Below are positions 25,205 to 37,590 of a DNA stretch of 64,000 nucleotides, piece after piece; the first letter of the stretch is position 1; each line of letters opens with the position of its first letter. A model generated the notes under the pieces. The model was given only the letters and a program-made list of their open reading frames with translations, had not been told where the DNA came from and did not search any database. Source of the stretch: Puffinus mauretanicus (taxonomy: Eukaryota; Chordata; Aves; Procellariiformes; Procellariidae); contig JAJKFH010003627.1 in NCBI GenBank assembly GCA_023333565.1, positions 8,351,501-8,415,500 on the forward strand, given 5' to 3'. The translations under genes were made by a program, and so were the position numbers.

Positions 25205-25960
25205 GTGTTACAACTGCATTTTCTGTTTTCTTTTTAATTAATTTTTTTCCTTCTTCCTCTGTTGCTGGGTGACAGACATCCCTTCTCCTCCTCCAAGTAC
25301 GATACATAATACTGTCAAATGGAGAGAATTCCCCTTCTTCCCACAGAAAATCTTTTCCTGGTTAGAGTGGCTGTCAGCATTACGTAAATCAAACAGCAAG
25401 GTTTAGTTGATTGTGCTCCTTTCAGCTAATGCGTTCTGGCAGTTTGAGCATAAAAATTAGGTTCTTACATTTTTGCATGTGTTCAAGTTAACAAAACTGT
25501 ACCATCAACAATCATGGCTTTTAACAGCTATAAACACCAATTTCTTTTTTTCAATTAAAGTGACTTTTACTTTGCCGAGTCCCATTGATTACTTCGTAGT
25601 CCAAAATGAAGAAAACACTGTTCCCTGAAGCATTATGTGAACTTTGAACACATGTGATATCGAGCATCAATTACATGGTGGATCATGATGGCTTTTGTAG
25701 GTAAGGCAGGAATTCCGATTTTTTTTTTCTTTTAAAAATCACGTACTATTCTCATCTGTTTGTCCTGCTCACTAAAGTCAACTTCTGATATTAATATTCC
25801 GTACAATGCCCAAGAGACATTTATTAGCCACAGAATCTCTCAAATTCTATATGTGAATACAAACTATGGAGAAATAGTCACGTAGAGCCCATCTGATTAC
25901 TGTATATAACACTATGTAAACATATCTTAGCATTTTTAGGTCAAATATTACCTTATGGAC
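25205..25960. other. AT-rich intronic segment, no gene
   Basis: A 750-bp A+T-rich stretch (for example TTTTTAATTAATTTTTTTCC at 25,230) lies inside the 16.2-kb intron. It has TTAATTAA, several ATTA cores and long T runs. It may be a conserved element or simply AT-rich intron; no repeat family was recognised. Confidence 0.3.
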
Positions 25961-26049
25961 AAGTACTTGCTCTCAAAGGAGAGAGATGCAAACATTAAGG
26001 AGTGCTTGGGCTACTCCATCAGACAAGTACAAAGTACTGTCCTTCAGCA

Positions 26050-26135
26050 ACGGGGGGATTACTAGGATTACCACCATTTTACACAAGGGCTGAGGTAAGG
26101 CATACGAGTGCTCTGGGACTGAGCAACCCTCTAAA
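26050..26135 (-). repeat. MIR-like ancient SINE fragment, reverse orientation
   Basis: GGATTACCACCATTTTACAC followed by AAGGGCTGAGGTAAGGCATA resembles reverse MIR (attattaccccattttacag, atgaggaaactgaggca). Short and diverged, so moderate confidence. Confidence 0.4.
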
Positions 26136-26834
26136 GCGGGGATAAAGCTTAGAATAAGCACTTGAGAAATATGAAATTTATACATCTTGCCCACTTGGAA
26201 GCTTACGGCAGGTAGAAGTAACCAGCAGAAGACAGAAAACCAAATATAGGAAGGCTAAAATACCAAGACCGAGAGGCTGGGAAGGATGTTGAGGTACACA
26301 GATGCATTCACCTTAGAAACTAAGCAACGAAGGACGCTGACACTGGAAATGTGACAGAGAAAGGCACTGAACTGAGCTCTTGCTAAGTGGGAGGAAGATT
26401 AAGAATTTCATAATGGCAAAGATTCCCTATACTCTTACTACAGACTGCTCTTGCATCCAAGTTGAAGTTTGCTTTAGCCTGCCAGGGTAAAATGAATGAA
26501 TTCTGACTCATCTACACAGAAATGGGGAAAATTATTCTAGTTACTAGACCATTCCACCAAAAGGCCTAAACGTGCCAGTGACATCTTCTGTTTCCCACAC
26601 AGTCTCTTTGGAGAAGTCACACTTTTACTGTTCAGCTCAAATTCTTTTGCCGAATTTGAGTAGATCAGTTTATATCCTCTTACTAGTATGATCTTAAATG
26701 CAGCCTGAACCTCCTGGCATGGAAAAATGGAAAGTCTCCTTGCCTCCTGAAGCTTTCCTGCATGCCTCATTATATTTTGTCTGAAAAAGAGGGCACAGCT
26801 GGCTGCTAGGTGAGATTCTAGAGCAAGACTTTTA

Positions 26835-26925
26835 AGCTCTGTCGCCAGCTTTGCTACTATCTTTATAACATTAGAGAAGATGCTTCTCCATGCTTCAGTT
26901 TCCAGAAACGTGTCAAACACAGATT
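26835..26925 (+). repeat. MIR-like ancient SINE fragment
   Basis: CTGTCGCCAGCTTTGCTACT, TAACATTAGAGAAGATGCTT and CTCCATGCTTCAGTTTCCAG occur in the same order as the MIR core (ctctgccacttactagctg, tgaccttgggcaagttactt, tctgtgcctcagtttcc). Opposite in orientation to the neighbouring fragment at 26.1 kb. Confidence 0.5.
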
Positions 26926-29900
26926 TTGCAGAGTATTGTTGTAGAGTTTGATGTTCATGAAATTGCACTGAGAAGCGCAACTGAGTTTTCCTCCTCTATT
27001 TGGAGCTTTCTGCCAGGCAGTTACCAGACACAAGTGAAGTCATTGTGTTCACGAACACCTGCTGCTGAGGCAGGAGAACTGAAAAGCATCTATTTAGATT
27101 TTGAGGACAGGACCTCACACTTAAGAGCATGCTTCTAATGTTGCATGTATTTAGAAGGAGAACAAATTAGAGGAGCATATAGCTATCACCCCAATGCTCT
27201 TTCTTGGACCACTAACCCATGCTGGACAAAGGTTGGCCTACAACATTTGCTGCTCAAACTGAAGCACATCTTGATTCTGCAGAGACAGAAAGCTGACAGT
27301 GGGATTGCAGCCATCTGCTGGAAACTTTTAGACATTTTAATATAGTCCCACTTTCCAGGCAGCTGCCCTAATTGCACATGACCTGAGATCCAATGCACCC
27401 AAGGATAACTGTAGATTGTTACAGCTTATAAGGCTTTACCAAGTCCCTCTATGCTTCCGCTAAGTCGTGCTGTTCTTTTCCCTTGATAAGACATTAACGA
27501 ACAGATGCAAGCCTTTTCCTAACTTGGGAGGAGGGCAGCATGGAGAAATAAAGAGAAACTTCAGAGTTAAGTAATCCCTGTGTGTTTCTCCTTCTTCAAG
27601 GTATCGCAATCTATCAGACAGATCCTTGTCATGTTGATCTTTCTTAGAAAGTATCCTTCCCTGAAAATGCCCTGCTTACCATTTTAACATTTTCAAAGTC
27701 TTTCTCTCTTCTGTGTTATTTTTGATGCAACTGATCTGCTGAAGGAAAAGAAACCCAGAAAAGCAGTGGTGACTAGCTTGCTACTGTGCCCAGAAGGCGG
27801 CTTTTTTGGTGGGGGAGCTGGAGGGGAGAAGAGGAGGATGGGGCGGGTGGAGAGAACTTAGCTACAATTCTTCAATTCTTTCATATCTAAAGAGGACAGC
27901 AATCTCTGTTCTATCAGACCGCGCGATTCGTGCTTTAAATGGTACTTGCTGCTAGCTTACTTTCCCTGTCTCTGTCTCTCTCCCTTTGAAGCAGACTGGA
28001 CAGCTTCCTCAAGCTGGCGTTATCACTCCCTCTAACCACTCTTGGCAGGCAATCTAATTCCCCCTGAAAAGGTCACCGCCATTTTAACTGCCTTTCAATC
28101 ACATTAAGCACGCTGCCGCTCGTGCTCAGAGCACTGCGCCTGCAGCTCTCCTGACTGAGGTGCGATCGATAAACTGACATCCCGTCCCCCACCCGATCTC
28201 CCCAACCGCCCCATCCGCTGCTCGCCTCCTTCCCCTCTCCTGGACAAGCAGCCTTCCCGGAACGGATGGCGAGAGACCAAGTGACAAAAACCTCTCCTCA
28301 AATGTGAGGCAGCAGAAGGGAGCTGCTAACTTGGCATTTACTAATCTTTGTCCCATCTGCTAAGAAACAGAAGGGTGCAAGCATCCCCCCCTCCTTCCCT
28401 AGACCTACAGAGGCAGCGACTTCACAGGACAGTTTGCTCAGGCACCGGTCCAGACACCTTTGAAGCTGTGTTACAAAGAACAAGCCTCCCTCAAGCTTCC
28501 CTCAATGCAATCATTACCGTTATCTCTCCCCCGTGCTTCTTTTTTTTTTTTTGCAGTCACAAGTTATGTGTTCCACCCATCGATCCCTGTGTAAGACACT
28601 GTTTTAAGTCCTCTTGCCTTTTGACTGTGCTAAGCCGTTTAAGAGATGACAGCGGCTTCTATCAGCGCGAAGCTGATGCGATTCTTTTCAGATAAAGCAC
28701 TTTTTTTTCCACTTCCCCCCTCCCTTTTCCTTCTTTCAAGTAAGAGACATACACACAAAAAGAGACACTGAATCTTTCAAAGAAAAAAAACCCTTTTGAA
28801 CTTCCCTCAGGAATTCTTTAAAGGGATAACCTTACAGTGTAAACACTGAGGGTAACGTGCATCCATTCTGGAGAGGGAACAGAAGAATTGCGACAAATAT
28901 GTTGAGCGTCAAAAAAAACCATCAGAGAGGGAGCCACTTGATGCTTTCACTTGCGAAGCCTTATTGGCTTCCTAAACACAGAAACTCATTAGACAAAGAT
29001 GGCATGAAATAATCCCCTGCAAGAAAGAGCTTCGGAGAGGGATGATCCAGAGACGCGGGGATAGATGGTTACTGAACGTTCAGGTATTTCAAGAGAAATT
29101 TTAGTCTTGTGACACTGTTCAAAGATCAGGAAATATTTGCTTATTACATCTGTATAGCTTTTCACTTTGAAGCACCAGCTTGATTTAAACAGCGCTTGGT
29201 ATTTCATGCTGTAGCCTTCTGTACCCATCCTAAACAGAAGCAAGAACTCTCCTGCTACAAACCCCTTCTTCAAGCAGGACCTCTGCTGAAACAAAGTGGT
29301 TCCAAATCCTATATAATTGCCAATAATCTTCAGTTACCTCCTCCAGTTTTGGGTAAGCAAATTAAGCAACAGCAAATGATGCTTTAAGAAGCCAGGAGGA
29401 CAGCTAGAAGTACAAAATATTTCCTGACTGAATGCCTTCACCAAACCCAACAGCTTCAGAGACAACATACTGATCCCAGCACTTCTCAGTTACGTCATAT
29501 TCCTACTTGCTGCCATCACCTGTTCCTTCCACCTGCTGCCTCAAGTATGCCAAGCTGTGGCAGGCAAGAAGGTGTGCTTTGGCTCTGCTGCACTAGACCC
29601 AACTGGGGATTTGCAGCTGCAACACCAACACAGAAGACAAAGAATTTCCACCTTCTAAGACAGCCCCTCAGGTGAGAGGAGCAAGTTTTCCCTGCAACCC
29701 CTTTGGAAGCAAGAAAGCTTCATCCTAGGAAAGACGCAAGTGAGAGTTTCAGCCTGTGATTGCTCCCTAATAGTAGACCACCTTCCAGAAAACCTGAGCA
29801 GGACTGTTCATTTCCCTGACCTTTCTGTTTTCAAGAAGAAAAACCCCAGGATCTCCCAACCTTCCCCCACCTGAGAAACTGGCAGGATCTTTCATATAAG

Positions 29901-31195
29901 CAAAGAGTTTCCTCACCTTGAGAGTGATACGAATTTTGTTCATTAACCAAAAATGATAAAAAGAAGCAGCCAGGACCTGTGGTAAGTTTGAGTCTCTTCT
30001 GTAATGCTGCCCAACGGTCTGACTGACTCACGCAATACATGCTGGCCACAGTGTCCCGTTCCCTCTTCGCCCAGCTGTGACATCTCCTCAAAGCCACACA
30101 CCATTAAAACCAAAATTAATGAGACACATGGACACCTATTTTCCCCTCCGGTTTTATGTATTTCCCCGTGTCATCTCTTTAGACACTGGTGACATCCCTG
30201 TAGCCTGGCAAAGGCTGTCTGGCATTATAAAAGGCCTTCGATTTCCACATCGCTGCTACATCTCAGCAAAGGGAACAGAGCCAAACACAAAGCCTCGGGT
30301 GACGAGGGTTAACGAGGGCCTTGCCAACTCCAGACAAAGCAGTTTTAAGCATTAGAAAGCATCTCCAAAACGTTGTGCTGTGCTTCAGGGCTGTAAATTA
30401 AGAATTCTGTCCCTAAAACAAGGCAAGAGCCAACAGTGGCAGAGAAAGGAAAAAGACAGTCACCTTAAGGTTACCTGAGAGTGCACAAAGCAGACCTGAC
30501 TGATGGAGACCTCTGAATGCCAGCAGCCAGAGACAATAAGAGATCCACAAAAGGGAGCATGAAAAAGTGTAACTTGCTTAAAAAGAAATACAATCAGCCA
30601 GCTACAGGAGATCATTCCAACTTTGCTTTGGCTTCCCAAATTTTACAGAAACTTCTTGCGCAGAGTAGGTAGGTACCCTGCAGATACTATCTGGTCATCC
30701 CAAAATACTAGGTGGAAAGTTGGTGGCAAAAAGTTCCCCCGTTTAGGGAAGAGGACACTTCTCTAGAGGACCTGTTGAATCCAGCTGCCAGCAGAGGCGT
30801 GCTCCAGAGGAGGAAGGGCAGGGAGAAACGCATGCACTAGGGACCTGCCAGCTACTCAGGTGGAGTCATTTCTTCAGCAGTGGCTCTGCCTCCAAAAGCT
30901 GCACAGAGAGGATGCTCCTCACTACAAATGCTACAGGGAGGTTCCTGTGCTTGTGAGCTGATCTACGGACACCTTTCATGCAGCACGACAAAGGGAAGAA
31001 GTCTAATCCAAAAGCCTTCCCATCAGGGTGATTATGAAGAGTTTTAGAACTGCATCTAGTTGTGCTCTACTCTTCTCCTAGTCTTCTGATCCTTTGCTGG
31101 ATCTGTTCATGTAACTAAACACTCTTGAAGGTGTCATGAAGGTCTCAAAAAGGGAAGAAGAGATGGACCCCATACTTCCTGATGGAAGCAAGGCT

Positions 31196-31222
31196 ATTTC
31201 TAAGTATGAAATACTTAGAAAT
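31196..31222. repeat. Perfect short palindrome, 12-bp arms and 3-nt loop
   Basis: ATTTCTAAGTAT, then GAA, then ATACTTAGAAAT. The arms are exact reverse complements. The core resembles no factor site I can name. It lies in the 16.2-kb intron. Confidence 0.9.
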
Positions 31223-32986
31223 GTCCATGTGCGTGCAGCCATCTAGCAGGGGTTACAGCCCTGACTGTTGCTAGAATCTGTCCTACCTCTGGTGGAGGAA
31301 AGCCATTGATCTATATAACGCAAACTAACACATTTGAGAATTCCTTAAAATAAAGAAGAAAATGCAACAAGGAGCAAGTACTTTGCATTTACACAGCCTA
31401 ATCACATCAATTACACACATTTCGTCCACCTGAAGCCTCATTCGAAAGAGGGTCTCCACATGACTCAAGCAGTATGAAAGGTTCAGATCACACTTCAGTG
31501 AGTTAGCTCAAAACCAACTGGGAATGTTAACCAGGTGAAGACAGCATAATGTCCACACCTGAGGAAGCAGAAGATTGTGCTCTCCTCAAACTCAGGCGTT
31601 CGGTGGGGGTGAAGGAAGAAACTACGCATGCACAAAAAAGGGCAGAAATGAACCGAGTAGCTTTTTCTAATCAGGACTAGCAGTGACAACAACAGAGGCA
31701 CATGGACATCCCACGCTTCCCCGCTACGGATTGTAGTAACTATACTACGTTAACATAGTCTAAGGCCCTGCACGGTCTCATCAGACCTCTACCTGGAATC
31801 ATGTACAAACTCAACTCTCCACACAGGCACAAAAAAAATTAAGGTAGGTAAGGCTACGACATAGGAAGCGATAGTGTGAGCTTTACTGGGTAGCCTTTAA
31901 AACCGAAAGAAGCTGCTCCTTCACCTCTGCGCTCCTGATCATCTGCTCTGCTACAACCCAGCTACAATTTAATTTCAGAGGAAGGTAAGAGCAGATCAGG
32001 AGCGCCAGGTTGTCAGTGAGCACACGGTTGGCTTTTAAGTCCAACTCCCTTACGTAGTAGCCTTTCCCCTTGAGATATTTTAAATTAAAATCCAAGCTGA
32101 TACAGGAAGAGATCACATCCCATCCTCTTTATTGAACGGAGGGAGCCAGCATTCCTCTTCTCATTAGGCATGCGCTACGTGGATTGCTTGCGAGAGACTC
32201 TCCTTAGTGCCAGAGGTTCATGCCAACGAACAGTTTAGTAAATCCTCCTCTTCGAGGCCAAAGGGCTGAGTGTAAGAAAGGGGCCAGGTTTCTAGCTAAA
32301 ATTACATTCACCAATAAAGCTCACGAGAGGTCAAATTTTGCCATAACTCACTCTCTTCTCAGTAACTGATTTCCCCGTCACTGGGGAAGGAGCAAAAGAA
32401 GGAGGAAAAATAAAATGTGTTTGTCTGGGAGCCCTAAGGGCTTGCTGTGCTGGAGGTGCAGAGCAGGTTCCTGGATTCTCATTTATCAACCTTAAAAGGG
32501 ATGGAGTGATAAATGCACAACTGGCCCTTTAATATTTTATGCAGGTGCTAAAGCGACTTAGCTGTCACCTTCAATACATCACCCAGAGGCCGATACACCA
32601 GCTTTCGTCACTCCAGGCTGGGAATTTTTACAATTTCATTTCTATTTCCCTCTCTTCACATATCTCCACGTATTTCTTACTATGTGTAACATATAAAAAG
32701 CTATTTTCCCCAAATGATCTCCCCATTCTACCCATTCCTACTCATTCCCTCTTCAGCCACATTTCTTAAGCAAGAAATAACGCCACGCTTTTGTTCAAGA
32801 TTTGCACAAATTTTGACTCTCATCATTCAAGAGAGGCAGAAAGCTGAAATCACTTTACATTCTGGCAAAGGCTGAAGGTCCCGCCCTTTGTGAAAAGCAA
32901 ATCTCTAGGTCCCTCCCTTTAAAGATAGACAACGATCAACTTCCACAACAGAATGATTTACAAGGGCCCCCAAAACACTGGCGCAC

Positions 32987-33119
32987 CTCGAAATCCTCCC
33001 TCCAGGAGAGTAGTAGCCCGTATCCTCTTCTGCCCGCACCATTCGTACTCTTCAAAGCGGTTGCCGTTCTCGTTCTCGATGTCCACAGAGTCATCCTCAG
33101 TCATGCATGAACCTTCTCT
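32987..33119 (-). CDS. RNF220: RNF220 coding exon, 133 bp
   Basis: The minus-strand acceptor is ...cctgtgcag and the donor is CGAG|gtgcgc. It encodes 44 codons, REGSCMTEDDSVDIENENGN then RFEEYEWCGQKRIRATTLLE and GGFR, plus one base of Gly. This is one of the most conserved blocks of RNF220: the human segment differs at only a few positions in the acidic stretch. The exon is only about 1 kb from the preceding one, while the next intron is 16.2 kb. An acceptor two bases further in would break the frame, so the chosen boundary is firm. Confidence 0.97.
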
Positions 33120-34144
33120 CTGCACAGGGTGAAGCAGGGGCAGAGCGTTGAGATGCATGAAATAGCTCTTTGGGGTTAATAACTCAGGGTGGGATGGAGA
33201 AGAAAAGCTGGACTGTTCCCAGAACAGCTAAGTATAGAGCAGACAGCAGCATCTACTCCCACCCCCATTCCCAGTGATCTAAATCTAGAAGTAAATGGGT
33301 GCTGGAAGAACTTGACAACCTTAAGATCAAAATAAGTTGCAAGGTTCATCATTTTTACACATGGAAATTTAAGCTCTGGTTCCTGCAACAATGCTGGTGG
33401 GCATTTCAACATGCATTCCCCTACCTTGCATGCAATTCCTCTACCATGTAAACCACAGATTCCTTTGCCCCCCAGCAGGAATGTTCTCCTACAGCATATT
33501 TTTTGGGGCACAGTGATCAAAAAAGACACCTCTCTTTACACCATGCACCTCTTGAGGCAACAAGAATGAATTTGTTAGCATCTCTATTGTGGGCTTTTCA
33601 TAAAAAACAAGCAAAGAAAGCCCTATGACACAACTCTCTCCCTCCCCTAGGGCTTGCTCCTCCTTCTTCCTTGCTGTCTTTGGGATGAACAGCGAGAGAA
33701 CGGTTCTGCTCAAATGCACTTCCTGGACTAAGATGGTCATGCAACATTCACAAATGCCAGTCTGTTACAAAAAAACCCAATAAAAAATAATTCCAATGTT
33801 GTCAAAGGCAGAGATCAGAAAGAACTCTTCTTGCTGTGCTACGCAGGAAGCATGAAGTCCTACAAAAGGCTTCAAAAACTTCAATAGCTCTACCTTTACA
33901 GTCTACAACTTAGACTTCAGTAACAGTGAAAGGGTGCATAAAATTACTAATGCAACACAGGAGAAAAACCCAGAAGAATTCATCTTCCAAGACAAAGAGA
34001 AGTGACTACAGATCTTAAGGAGACATAGTTAGCATTGCCTGCAAGCTCAGCAACGTTAGTTTTTGCCCCATGTTAGGTCAACTGCAGACGAAGCTGGGAG
34101 TAGGGAGAAGGGAATGGCAGCTGGTGATTCTGCTGCGCCTCTAC
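33120..34144 (-). other. RNF220: RNF220 intron between the 34.2-kb and 33.1-kb exons
   Basis: Donor AAG|gtagag, acceptor cctgtgcag, phase 0, about 1 kb. Nothing else recognised. The overlapping 117-residue minus-strand frame is intronic and domain-free. Confidence 0.9.
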
Positions 34145-34266
34145 CTTTGCAAGGCATTGTTCCACATGCCTACTCATCTCCTCCTCGGATCCTGACAGAG
34201 GTCGGCTGCAGAGGGGACATACCTGCCCTTCGTCTTGCTTCCTCCGTTTCATTTTTCCAATCCGAG
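34145..34266 (-). CDS. RNF220: RNF220 coding exon with a C2HC zinc-binding motif, 122 bp
   Basis: The acceptor is ...ctccatgcag and the donor is AAG|gtagag. Two bases complete Ala, followed by 40 codons starting RIGKMKRRKQDEGQVCPLCS. The motif CPLC-x13-H-x3-C (CPLC ... HVEQC) is a C2HC zinc-binding unit typical of the RNF220 central region. A basic cluster KMKRRK precedes it and could serve nuclear import (inference). The Met in KMKRRK, at 34,250-34,252, is the first in-frame ATG for a transcript that enters colinearly at the internal CpG island. The acceptor is preceded by a long T/GT low-complexity tract. The exon ends on a codon boundary (CLAK). Confidence 0.97.
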
Positions 34267-34287
34267 CTGCATGGAGAAACCAGGGAA

Positions 34288-34324
34288 AGAAAACAAAAAA
34301 AAAAAACACACACACAAAAAAAAA
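34288..34324 (-). repeat. T/GT low-complexity tract just before an RNF220 acceptor
   Basis: On the minus strand the tract reads about ten T, a (TG)n run, about twelve T, then GTTTTC, ending about 22 bp before the acceptor AG of the 34.2-kb exon. It serves as, or extends, the polypyrimidine tract. Confidence 0.85.
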
Positions 34325-37270
34325 GGAAGACATGTCAAGTTTGCAGATCCACTCTTCTCTCTATTTGCTCAGCTCCAAATAAAAAACTCTTGGCAGAAAC
34401 GGTAAGATTTCACACCAGAAAATCCCATTGCAACTCCCTATTCTGATCTCCATAAAAAGTACAGAGACTGTTACTTAGCACTTTCCAGATTAAGACTGTA
34501 ACCTGTGGCGGAGTACAGCCTGATTTCAGAAAGGCAGCTACTCGCGATTTAATAACTAGGAGAGGGAATATCTGCCGCACACCCCCGGATAAGTTATTCA
34601 AATGGTTAAATACTTTCTCTTGGAAGCTGAAATTGTTTTCAAAGTTGAGTGATCAAGCCACTGAATCCTGTTCTGGATTTTGCCTTCTAAGTCTGAGACC
34701 CATCCACTAACACATCTATTCCCTATACAGGAACTTGCTCAGACCGTAGAAGGACGATGTAGCACCCGAAAAGCCTTGGACAAGGTATATAACAGTCAGG
34801 ACCACAGAGTCTCCTGTACACCCTGAATAATTCCTTCCCAGAACATCACGAACAAGGCAGAGCAGCATCTTAGCAGCAGGTAACATTTATGGAGAGGAAA
34901 GATCTTTGCTGTGAAAAACGCAGCACCTATGCTAGACAGCTTCTGGCTCTCTCTGTTATTTTTATTTCACTATTTTCAGTAGAGAAAAACTGGGGGCTAC
35001 ACTGCCTTCCTGAGGGCACGCTCTGGGAAACAAACATGTTAGGAATCACAATGATTAGAAAAAGCAGCCAAGGTAGCCTGTTGCTTAATCCAATCTCTGG
35101 TTAATTTGAGCCATCGTTTAATGTGATCAAAACATCTGCAACCAAATAATTTGCATTAAAAAGATCTTCTGTCCTTTATTACGATGGCTTTAGGCAGGTA
35201 TTACTGAATAACTCAATCATTGGCTGCAGGAAAGTTATTGTTTAATAAGGAAGGTCAAAATTCTGAATGAGAGACAAGGAAAAGCCCAAGGAAAGCCCAT
35301 GTGATAATGAGAGATGACACCACCAAAAAGCTGCATTAGCCAGAAATCGTTACTGACATTGTGAGCGCTGCAGCATGGTCCGAAAGCCTTCATGCCTGAA
35401 TACTGTGGGATCAACAGCTCCCTGCAGCCAACGAATGAGAGAAAGCTGCTGGAATGCCAGGAAGAGAAGGACCAGGGTACAGGAAAGTTTCTGTCAATCG
35501 TTTTCTAAAGTGCATCAGTTTATAACTCACTTGGTTTCATCTGAATACACCAACACAGACCTGAAAGGCCTCTTTCAGGGCTTTCTTGTTGGCTTCCCCG
35601 GATTCAGGACTGTCTGGGTTAGGATATACTTTCCCACAATCCAGAATTAGGAATATTCACCATCCCTTACACTCTGTGATGCTCCAGGATTAAGAAGGCT
35701 TCAAATTATTCCCTGGGCATTGCTTTTCCTCACTGAACTATAGGGATTTGTAGGAAAACTCCCTCCAAAACGAATCTTCCCTCCTGGCATCATCAAAAGG
35801 CTTCTGCAAATGTGACATTCCTAGAATAAGAGACAGCAACTTGAGAGCACAACAAGGGTGTTTTTGAGACCTGGCACTTTGAACAATAGAGACCGTCAAG
35901 TAAACGCACACCACTTTCATCAGTCATCTAAATTTCTTTTGCTGAAGCTCCACAGCCCACCTGCCCCTCCACACCTGAAGCACTTCAGGTACTTCAACTA
36001 TTCCTGTTTTAATAGCTTCCCTTCTATTTTGTCTGCTTAAATCTGTTATTTTACCTACACTGTCATCTTCTACTCCAGAAGGAAAACCGCTTGACTTCCA
36101 GTCAATACAGAAACAAACATCAAGAAGTGTTATTGCTAATTTCATTGTGCCCAGATGAATTATGCTCCACTTTTAAATAAAACAATGACCCCAAACATGT
36201 CTTCTGTGTTCTCTCCCCTTCCTGAACCCCAAAACGCTATCCCTCCTCCCCATTCAACATCATCCAGACCTGTTACCAGAAGTAGTCAGAGTTAAGCCAT
36301 GCTTTTTCTGGTTTGTACTTCAGTGCACAAGAGACTTCTGAAGTTCTGGTTTAGTGCATACCTATATCCTCCAGTACGGCTCTTTCGCACAAGTTTAGGA
36401 CACTCTTTCCTTGCCTCACTAGTGCTGCAGAGCCAGCACAAAATAGGGGAGGAGGCTGGAATCAGACACGACTTGAGCATTCTCCAGCAAACACCTATCT
36501 GACCAGAGAAAAACACAGGAACAAAGCCTTCTCTATCCTCATTGGAGACACATCTTTCTCTCACCTCATCCTGTTTTTAAACAGGGAAACGTAGGGAAGG
36601 AGCAGTTTAATTATTCTGGTAGGACTCCCTGTGGCCAATCAATTCAGCTAAGCCAGTCTGCCTGGCAAGTTTATTAGTATTTTTAACTTTTTTTACCGCC
36701 ATCCTCCAGTCCATGCACTGTAACAGTGATAAAAGGAAGACAACTTGTTTTAGGTCTTGTCTTGTCTTTAGGTTTTATTTTGCACTGATAGATTCTTGGG
36801 ACCATTTTGCCAGTACAAGCACCTGATCTACTGTTGAAATGTTAGTGCAGAGCTGGGAACAGAACCTCACTCTGCTCTAGCTCCACACAAGGCTCAGCAG
36901 ACAGCCCCTATCTTGGCTCATTTAGCTGCGCCAAGAAGCAGCCCTTTAAGTCCTAGCGCCACAAGTGAAAAAGCCACTGGAAGAAAGAGGTGTTGAAAAC
37001 AAATCCCGCTGCCGTTTTTATTGTGTGGTCATTAGCAGCGGCAGTGTTGTGCCCACGGAGGCCCAGGGTGCCCCTGGTGACAGCAGAATCCGAAAGGGAA
37101 TGCTGCAGCCTAGAAAGCACATCCCGAGCAGCGCTGTCCCTACCCGACACGACACGCAGCCCGGCTATCACTTCCAATCAGCGCGGAAGGGACGGAGCGG
37201 CCCCAAAGGCAGGGGGTGATTGTGGCGCTGTCCCGAAGGGGAGCAGCTCAAAAGAACACGCAAGTGAGAC

Positions 37271-37590
37271 CACAGGATTGTTAATTAGTGTTGATAGATG
37301 CGATCATTTCTAATTAGCTCACTAATCCCTCTCCCCCTCGCTCCTGTCACAGGAGCATGGGGTGGGGGGGGAAGCCATTCTCTCATGTAATTCAGGAAGA
37401 TAAAAACGCAGCCAGCGGAGGACTGGATGCAAGAAGAGGACAGAGCTCAGGGAAGGAGGTTTTTGCACAAGGCTGACCCATTCTTATCTCCGACTGAACA
37501 GAGACTCTGTAGTTATTATTCCAGCCTTCTGCCAGGAGGTGAGGAGTTCACTAATTTTTATTAGCATTACTAATTATCATTAGGCCATCA
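37271..37590. promoter_or_regulatory. Cluster of homeodomain-type TAAT sites, candidate intronic enhancer
   Basis: TTAATTAG at 37,281, CTAATTAG at 37,310-37,317 and an OTX-like CTAATCC at 37,322-37,328 are followed by two copies of the palindromic form CTAAT-N4-ATTAG at 37,551-37,564 and 37,570-37,583. Homeodomain dimers are known to bind inverted TAAT half-sites with short spacing. The region between (37,330-37,550) has no recognisable gene. RNF220 acts in neural development, so an enhancer read by homeodomain factors is plausible, but conservation could not be checked. Confidence 0.4.

Larger units (their letters stand above)
16782..32986 (-). other. RNF220: RNF220 intron between the 33.1-kb and 16.7-kb exons, 16.2 kb
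   Basis: The longest complete intron in the window, donor CGAG|gtgcgc and acceptor ttctttcag, phase 1. It holds a 27-bp duplication at 17.1 kb, homopolymer runs near 19.8 and 20.0 kb, an AT-rich stretch at 25.2-25.96 kb, two MIR-like fragments near 26.1 and 26.9 kb, a purine/G-rich stretch near 27.8 kb and the perfect palindrome at 31.2 kb. No credible exon was found on either strand. Confidence 0.85.

Noticed and set aside
26537..26980. 147-residue minus-strand open frame
   Set aside because: It overlaps an MIR-like fragment and has no domain. Chance frame in an intron.
28540..28595. Plus-strand T-run plus GCAG acceptor and nearby GTAAGA donor, possible 34-nt microexon
   Set aside because: T-runs before CAG are frequent by chance. 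The implied exon is very short and has no partner exons or reading frame support.
36840..36900. GCAGAGCTGGGAACAGAACC resembling an old SINE end
   Set aside because: Match too short to assign to a family with confidence.
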